Source: Papilionanthe hookeriana x Papilionanthe teres (Eukaryota > Streptophyta > Magnoliopsida > Asparagales > Orchidaceae). Taken from it: a stretch of 64,000 bases of DNA. The notes under the pieces were generated by a model. That model did no database searches. It was given only the letters and a program-made list of their open reading frames with translations, and was not told the DNA's origin. The stretch covers positions 108,043,943-108,107,942 of the forward strand of contig CM040429.1 of assembly GCA_022702705.1 (NCBI GenBank). Reading direction: 5' to 3'. Shown in pieces: positions 56,561 to 64,000 of the stretch. Positions within the stretch are counted from its first letter, which is position 1. Every line of letters begins with the position of its first letter. The translations under genes and the position numbers were made by a program.

Positions 56561-59500
56561 ACCTAAGACATAAAGAAATAAGCCTAAAATAACTTGAACA
56601 CTATTCCAAATTTAAACCCTTTAATTGAAATTAAGCTAAATCACAAACCATTTGAACACCAATTTACCCTCAAAAGCTTTAGTTATCATAACTCCTAAAC
56701 ATAATATTAAATGAAATGTTACTTCACTTATAGGACATTCAAATATCCTAGTTCACTGAGCAAGTTAACAAAACTTGAAAACCTCGGACGATCGATTCAT
56801 TTACATAATTAAATTCATTTGGACTTAAAACAATCCTAGAAATATTGAAAAGATGTTTAAGATTCTTCTTAAGCACTTCCTCAATATGATAGGATATTTA
56901 TAAGAACAATTGAACTTAATTGTTCTTTGATGAAGAAAATCGTCTTCAAACCAAAAACACAAGGAACCTAGACGTCATAGGAAATGACTAGCCATAGGAT
57001 TAGAATTTGGTAGAAAACCATAACCCTTACCTTAGCTTTACCTAGGAACTTGCTTAAATGATCTAATCGTGTTTTAAGTGCGGCTTGGAATGACGGGAAG
57101 ACCCTCCGAGTACGCTTTTATTTTATCGCAATTTACTTTCCCGCAATTTACTTTCTTGCAATTTACTTTATTGCAAATGCACTTTACTTTTCTCGCATGA
57201 TAAAACAAGCTGTTGCATGAAAACCCACACCTTTAGGATAGTCCCTAAAACTGAAACCAAAACTAAGTTAAAAGTCATTGCAAGATAAAATTCACCGCCA
57301 CAACATTTCAAAATATAAGACAACTCAAAATTTAATCACAAACAGAACAACAAAGCTACAACTACAACTAAATTAAAACGTCTCATTGAATGATCGGGAA
57401 TACCTCGGATGATGTAACCCACGTGTTGCTAATGGGATTTCCCACGGTCCAAATGAAAGTGCGGAACTCATTTAGTTGAGTTTAGCAAATTCATCCGGAC
57501 TAAGTGAATTCGATGAAAATAACGGTGCGGGATGACGGAACCGTGGGATCTTAATCGGTTCGTTTAATCAACTTTAAGATCTCGTTTTAATTAAAATGTT
57601 AAAAACACACGGAAATTAAGACTTTCTTTAAACCAAACACTTCTCTCATCTCCCGATTTATGACTTCTAAAACTAAACCTCCGCAACAACAAGGAGCTCG
57701 GAGCATGGTGGGCGAGCACGGCCATCGTCGTCGACAAGACCGAAATCTACATCAAGCAAAACTTTCTTAGAATTAAATAACCAAGTCATAGGACTTCGAG
57801 GTAGTTTGCTTAGGGCAACATAAATCCTCAACTCTTCGTTAGGCATTTGCATGATCATATCATGTAAATTAAGCCCTAACCGGTCTTAGGATTTCCGAGG
57901 TAGTCGTCCGATACGATATAAACCCTCACATCTTCGAGGCTATTTGTATGATTTTATCATACGAATATAAGTCCTAACTAATTAAAATTGGCGGGATCAA
58001 AATACTAAATAAACATTAGGACTTTCCTAAATCCAAGCCAAACAATAGGATAGTCGGGAGATTATCGAAGATCACTTCGAATCCGTAATTTCTCCTACTT
58101 TTCTTCCTTTGAATTCCCAAAATAAAATGTTCCAAACATGATCCATTCCCTATTGAGATTCAAAAAATTCAATCCTTTGAAAACTTAAATTTTGAAATTC
58201 TTGAGAGCAGAATTATTGATTATTATCGAGAGTTTTCTTAGGTGATTCCCGTCACTTAAGATGTAATTAACTATAGGGGCTTGCCCTTATAGGGAATTTT
58301 AAAGAACCCAGGTAATATAAACCTTGTTTAATGTTTTCATATTAAGCGAGGAAATTTGTCGGCTTATAAAATTGGTTCGCAGACCAAACGAATGTCACAA
58401 ATCTTCTAGTTTATTTAACCGAGCCCCACCATCAAGCGAGTGTGTCTATCCTTAGGGATAGATACACGGTTTGTGATGCGGTGCTCGTTTATATAAACTA
58501 TTTGGGATGTGAGATCGGTTTGATTTCATATCTTAAAATCTTCAAATTTAAAATTATTTTCAAAATCAATTACTACTTTCTAAATTATATCTATATTTAA
58601 ATTAAATTTAAAATTCGCCGACAGAAGGTATGAGCTAACTCTTTATCCCGAGCATCTGGAGATTGTCTATTTCAAATGATTTAATTTCAATGCTTGATCA
58701 CCATATAGATGTGTTCTTCTCTTCAAGACGAATCCATAGAGCACAAGAACATGAAAATCCATTGAGAAATGAGTGAGTTCTTAGGGTTTTAGTGTGGACG
58801 GCTCTCGGGTGAGAATGACTGGGGACGACGAGCGGATGCCGTCCATTCAATACACGCGCGGACGGACGGCTCAGATCGGGTCGGATCGGCAGATGATACG
58901 CGGAAGACGGGACCCGGGCTGCTGACTCAAGCGGCGGCGTCGAATGGCAGCGCAACATGAGGCATTTCGGAGATGCCTAGGATGAGTCAGCGCCGCCGTT
59001 TTAAATAGAAAATTAGGGTATTTTTTATTTATTTAATTCACTAAATTTAGAAAATTCATAACTTTGTGTAGGAAAATCCTAAAAATAAAATAAAAATATC
59101 CTCTTGCTCAGTGAACAAAGGAGAATAATGTGGAAAAGAAATCATGTAATTTCATCAAATATTTTATTTTTAATTATTTATCTACTCTCTGCACTATTTC
59201 AATTCTCCATGCATGTATACAATTCACCATGGCATGAGACCATAGGGCTTTTGAAGCCTCTGAATTTTGGGACATTCCCTGAATTTTCCAAAGTCAGAGG
59301 CCATCCCTATGAAGAGTTATTGATTTTTCAATTCTAGGTCACTATTCTGAGTATTTTAATTCCAATAATTAGCATGTTGTGAAATAAATTATAGGAAAAT
59401 TTGGTGATGTTTCTTATGACCGGAGGACCCTAGGGAAAATAGTTTTGAGTTAACTCACTCGTAATAACCTTAATTGGCTTAAACACCCAAAATGGAGCTT

Positions 59501-60874
59501 TAATTAATTAGAGCTAATCATACATCAAATTGATTTGAAATCAATTCTCCACTGACATTTAGGATCATAGGAACCCACCATAAAAGTTTGAAGTCAATTG
59601 AATTTGGTTAGCCCTATCAAATGGGTTGATTAAGCCATTTAGCCAAAATTAAACTTAAAAAATTCATAACTTTCAAAATACTTTTCAAAAATTCACCAAA
59701 TTGTTTTTGGAGCCTCTCTGATATCAGGGGAATTTAAAAAAATTAAAATTGTAATTTTCTAAAAAAGTTGATTTTTTGCATTATTTTAATATTTTTAATA
59801 ATTAAAAGTAATAAAAATCACAAAAATAATAAAATTCACCAAAATGTCACATTTTGAATTTTAATCACTTAGGAACAAACCCCATATTTTTCTTAAGTCT
59901 CTATGATGAGATATTAAATTTTAAAGCCCTAAGGTAATTTTAAAATTAAAAAAAATGCATTTTCTAGCATTTCCACCAAAATAATTCTAATAAATCAAAG
60001 AAAAATCAAAAAATTGTAAAAATTGGTTCTCTGATTTCCTTGATAATAGATAGATTTTTGAAAAATATAAAATTCATTTTTCAACCTTTATTTTTTTTTA
60101 AATTAATTAATACTTAAAAATTCAAAATAATTATAATAAAAAGAATATAATGTAAAAAATCACCAAAGATGGTCCAAGTGGTCCTCTGGTCATTAGTAAT
60201 GTCTCATAATTTTCTTAAGGACAGAAACTTTCCCTTGGTCATATTATTGAATTTTCCTTGAAAATCCCTATTTTCCACCAAAAATAATTAAATAAATAAA
60301 TTAATTACAGAAAAATCACATTTTCTCCTCTAATGTCTTGACTGATATATGAGTGAAGTCACATAAAAATTTCAAATTCATTTAAGCTCAATTTAGTGAG
60401 TTATGAAATTAGTAAGTTTAAAGGGCGAAATGATAATTAAAATTTTAACCTATAATTAAAACTTTTAGGTTTAATTAAAAGGGTGGGTAAAATATTTGAT
60501 ACTAAGTTGATTTTGGATGTTTGAAACTTAGGCAACTAAAGGGTAGAAATCTATCAAACAATTTAAAAATAATTAAAATAAACCTTAGTTAAATAATTAA
60601 TTAAATTTGGAAGAATAATGAAAAATTATAATTATTAAAATAGGGATATTATTAGGAAGAAATTTATTCTTTAATTCAAGAATCCCTAAATTAATCACCT
60701 CAATAATATTTAATTCCTAATTAAAATGATAATCCAAATTCAAGATTTAAAATGCTAAAAAACTTAATCATTAAATTTAATTAAAGTTAAAACATTTAAA
60801 TTAAATCCTTTTAAAATTTCAATTAAATTAATACTTTAACAATTATAATTAAATCATCCTTAAAGCACAAAAAA

Positions 60875-61086
60875 TAAAATATTAAATTAAAATTAAATTA
60901 AAATTAAATTAAAATTTAAATTAAATTAAAATTAAAAATAAAATTAAATTAAAATTTAAACTAAATTAAATTAAATTAAATCAAAATTTAAATTAAATTA
61001 AATTAAATTAAATTAAATCACATTAAATCAAATTAAATTAAAACATATTAAATTAAATAAAAAAATAATAAAATCAAGTTAAAATA

Positions 61087-61118
<32 letters not shown>

Positions 61119-61190
61119 ATTAAAAGTAAAACTAAACCAAATTAAATTAAACTAAAATTAAATTAAATTAAATTAAATTAAATATAACAT
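60875..61190. repeat. (TTAAA)-type low-complexity tract
   Basis: This is the homologous AT-rich tract in the outer giant LTR. It is the partner, in inverted orientation, of 63130-63520. Confidence 0.95.
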
Positions 61191-62438
61191 CACCAAAGAC
61201 CTAAAGAACTCAAAAAAATTCTAAAACAACTTGAAAACTATTCCAAACTTAAACCCATTAATTAAAATTAAATCAAATCACAAATCACTTGAACATCGAT
61301 TTGCCCTCAAAAGTCCTTGTTGTCATAACTCCTAAACAGAGTATTAGGTGAAGTGTTACTTCACTCATAGGATATTCAAATATCCTAGTTCACTGAGCAA
61401 GATAACAAAACTTGAACTCCTGGATGATTAATTCATTTGTATAATTAAATCCTCTTCGACTTAAAACAATCCTAGAGGTATTGAAAAGATGTTTAAGACT
61501 CGTATTAAGCACTTCCTCGATATGATAGGATATTTATAAGAACAATTGAACTTAGTTGTTCTTTGATGAAGAAAATCGTCCTCAAACCAAAGCACAAGAA
61601 CCTAGACGTCATAGGAGATGACTAGTTATAAGAGTAGGACCTTGGTATAAAACCATAACCCTTCCCTTAGCTTTACCTAGGAACTTGGTTTAAATGCTTT
61701 AATATTCTAAATTGTGTTTAAGTGCAGCTTGGGATGACGGGAAGACCCTCCAGGTACCCTTTTGTTTTATTGCAATTTACATTATTGCAAATGCACTTTA
61801 CTTTTCTTGCATGATAAACAACTGTTGCATGAAAACCCACACCTTTAGGACAGTCCCTAAAATTGAAACCAAAACTAAATTAAAAGTCATTACAAGATAA
61901 AATTCACCGCCACAACATTTCAAAATATAAAACAACTCAAAATTTAATCACAAAAAGAACAACGAAACTACAACTACAACTAAATTAAAACGTCTTGTTG
62001 GATGATCAGGAATACCTCGGATGATGTAACCTACGTGTTGCTAACGGGATTTTCCACGGTCTAAATGAAAGTGTGGAACTCATTTAGTTGAGTTTAGCAA
62101 ATTCATCTGGACTAAGTGAATCCGATAAAAATAACGATGCCGGAAGGATGGAATCGTGGGATCTTAACCGGTGTTGTTATAATCAACTTTAAGATTTGTT
62201 TTAATTAAAACATAAAAAACACTTGGAAATTAAGACCTTCTCTAAACCAAAACACTTCTCTCATCTCCTGATTTATGACTTCTAAAACTAAACCTCTGCA
62301 ACAATAAGGAGCTCGGAGCATGGTGGGTAGTACGGCCATCGTCATCAGCAAAACCTGAGTCTACTTCAGCAAAACTTTCTTAGAATTAAATAACCAAGTC
62401 ATATGATTTCGAGGTAGTTTGCCTAGTGCAACATAAGT

Positions 62439-64000
62439 TTTAGGGACTACCCTAAAGGTTTTGGTTTTCATGCAACAGTTGTTTATCATGCAAGAAAGGT
62501 AAGTGTGATGAGATTAAATAAATTGCAATAAGGTAAATTGCAATAAAATAAAAGCGTACTCGGAGGATCTTCCCGTCATCCCAAGCCGCACTTAAAACAC
62601 AATTAGAATATTTAAGCATTTAAAGCAAGTTCCTAGGTAAAGCTAAGGGAAGGGTTATGGTTTTCTACCAAGTTCCTAATCCTATAGCTTGTCACCTCCT
62701 ATGACGTCTAGGTTCTTGTGTTTTGGTTTGAGGACGATTTTCTTCATCAAAGAACAATTAAGTTCAATTGTTCTTATAAATATCCTATCATATCGAGGAA
62801 GTGCTTAAGACGAGTCTTAAACATCTTTTCAATATTTCTAGGATTATTTTTAAGTCCAAGAGAGTTTAATTATACAAACGAATTAATCGTCCGGGAGTTC
62901 AAGTTTTGTTATCTTTCTTAGTGAACTAGGACATTTGAATATCCTATAAGTGAAGTAACACTTCACTTAATACTCCGTTTAGGAGTTATGACAACAAGAG
63001 CTTTCGAGGGCAAATGGATGTTCAAGTGATTTATGATTTAATTTAATTTCAATTAATGGGTTTAAGTTTGGAATAGTGTTCAAGTTGTTTTAGATTTATT
63101 TTTGAATTTTTTATGTCTTAAGTGATGTTATTTTTAATTCAATTTAACTTAACTTTAATTTAACTTAATTTGGTTTAGTTTTAATTTTAATTTAATTTAT
63201 TTAATTTAATCTAATTTTAATTTTAACTTGATTTTATTTTTTATTTTAATTTAATTTAATTTAATTTAATTTAATTTAATTTAATTTGATTTAATTTGAT
63301 TTAATTTAATATGTTTTAATTTAATTTAATTTAATTTAATTTAATGTGTTTTAATTTAATTTAATTTAATTTAATTTAATTTTAGATTTTAATTTAATTT
63401 AATTTAATTTAATTTTAAATTTTAATTTAATTTAATCTAATTTAAACTTTAATTTTAATTTAATTTTTATTTTAGATTTTAATTTAATTTAAATTTTAAT
63501 TTAATTTAATTTTTTAATTTTAATTTAATATTTTATTTTTTATGTTTTAAAAATGATTTAATTTTAATTGTTAAAGTATTAATTTAATTGAAATTTTAAA
63601 AGGATTTAATTTAAATAATTTAATTTTAATTTAATTTAATGATTAAGCCTTTTAGCACTTTAAATTTTAAATTTGGATTATCATTTTAATTAGGAATTAA
63701 ACATTATTGAGGTGATTAATTTAGGGATTCTTAAATTAAAGAACAAATCTCTTCCTTATAGTATCCCTATTTTAATAATTCAAAATTTTTATTATTCTTC
63801 CAAATTTAATTAATTATTTAATTAAGGTTTATTTTAATTATTTTTAAATTGTTTAGTAGGTTTTTACCCTTTAAATTTCAATCATCCAAATCAGGTTAGG
63901 ATCAAATATTTTACTCTTTCATTTTATTAAGCCTAAAGTTTTAATTAAGGGTTAAAATTTTAATTACCATTTTGCCCTTCAAGCTTACTAATTCCATAAC
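62439..64000 (-). mobile_element. Inverted giant-LTR fragment running off the window
   Basis: From 62440 the sequence is the reverse complement of the giant LTR: it matches 61866 back to about 60400, including the CTTGTGTTTTGGTTTGAGGA block (62714) and the AATTTAATTTAA tract (63130-63520). The join to the plus-oriented LTR is abrupt, and both partners lack their LTR ends, so it is a rearrangement breakpoint rather than a clean insertion. The ORF at 62718-62921 is fortuitous. Confidence 0.9.
63130..63520. repeat. (TTTAA)-type low-complexity tract, inverted copy
   Basis: AATTTAATTTAATTT words repeat for about 390 bp. It is the reverse complement of the family's AT tract and the longest of the four copies. 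Confidence 0.95.

Larger units (their letters stand above)
51285..58623 (+). mobile_element. Complete giant solo LTR (7339 bp)
   Basis: It begins TGTTGACCTC, ends TTCGCCGACA and is flanked by perfect GAAGG repeats (51280-51284 and 58624-58628). It contains no gag or pol sequence, so it is a solo LTR or an LTR-only derivative. It inserted into another LTR of its own family, which resumes exactly after the duplication. Internal landmarks: CCCAAA-rich segment 51850-53100, TATA 53655-53663, donor 54090/54091, CpG-rich block 54240-54470, AT tract 56275-56560. At over 7 kb it is unusually large for a plant LTR. Confidence 0.93.
48491..62438 (+). mobile_element. Giant LTR, interrupted (outer copy)
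   Basis: TGTTGACCTC at 48491 opens a copy of the same LTR family as 29019-36304. Its first 2.8 kb run to 51284 and the remainder resumes at 58629, after a nested LTR of the same family. It then continues to about 62438, where it breaks about 0.8 kb before the expected LTR end. Its position and orientation, 0.8 kb after ORF3, fit the 3' LTR of the AlkB-bearing Tat element. The TATA word is at 50854-50862. The CpG-rich block is at 58790-58990. Because the far end is lost, no target duplication can be checked. Confidence 0.85.

Overview
The window is a gene-poor, retrotransposon-filled stretch of a land-plant nuclear genome, probably an angiosperm. I see no intact host gene, no tRNA or rRNA gene and nothing bacterial. 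Almost all of the sequence comes from Ty3/gypsy LTR retrotransposons. One is Athila-like, with a primer-binding site matching tRNA-Asp. The others are Tat-lineage, with a Cx2Hx4Hx4C Gag knuckle, a second 'archaeal-type' RNase H and a GGCGAC-type primer-binding site. I cannot name the species.

Layout: (1) 1-2530, minus strand: a truncated Tat gag-protease copy. (2) 2531-4607: AT-rich DNA with no recognisable gene. (3) 4613-11431, minus: a decayed Athila-like element with near-matching 5-bp target duplications (GTAGT/GTGGT); its integrase core and downstream part are deleted into the 3' LTR. (4) 11597-12480: a fragment of another Athila-type LTR. (5) 12486-39475, minus: a large Tat element. Its proposed 3' LTR (12486-22422) is over 8 kb, holds tandem arrays and carries a nested 1645-bp solo LTR (17733-19377, perfect GTCAT duplication). 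Its internal region is split by a 7.3-kb LTR-like insertion (29019-36355). (6) 39476-48490, plus: a second, diverged Tat element lacking its 5' end, with Gag-protease, RT, RNase H, aRNase H, integrase and then a third ORF. (7) 48491-62438, plus: a giant LTR, probably the 3' LTR of that element, interrupted by another solo LTR of its own family (51285-58623, 7339 bp, perfect GAAGG duplication). (8) 62439-64000: an inverted copy of the same LTR family, running off the window.

The main discovery candidate is ORF3 of the plus-strand Tat element (46222-47695). After a family-specific N-terminal region it encodes an almost complete AlkB-type 2-oxoglutarate/Fe(II) dioxygenase most like plant ALKBH9/ALKBH10 RNA (m6A) demethylases. 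The HxD, distal His and R-x5-R residues are all still encoded, despite one frameshift and two nonsense codons. The minus-strand Tat element keeps the same ORF3 N-terminus but shows no AlkB domain, which suggests capture in one branch or loss in the other.

A second line of evidence suggests how ORF3 could be expressed. Giant LTRs of both families carry a TATA box, then about 430-450 bp of exon-like sequence, then a consensus splice donor (AAG/GTATG). ORF3 in both elements starts a few bases after a splice-acceptor-like pyrimidine tract and CAG. This fits a spliced, env-like subgenomic mRNA. An in-frame amber codon between protease and pol in two diverged copies fits either readthrough or Ogre-style intron removal. 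All copies here are broken by nonsense codons, frameshifts, deletions and nesting.
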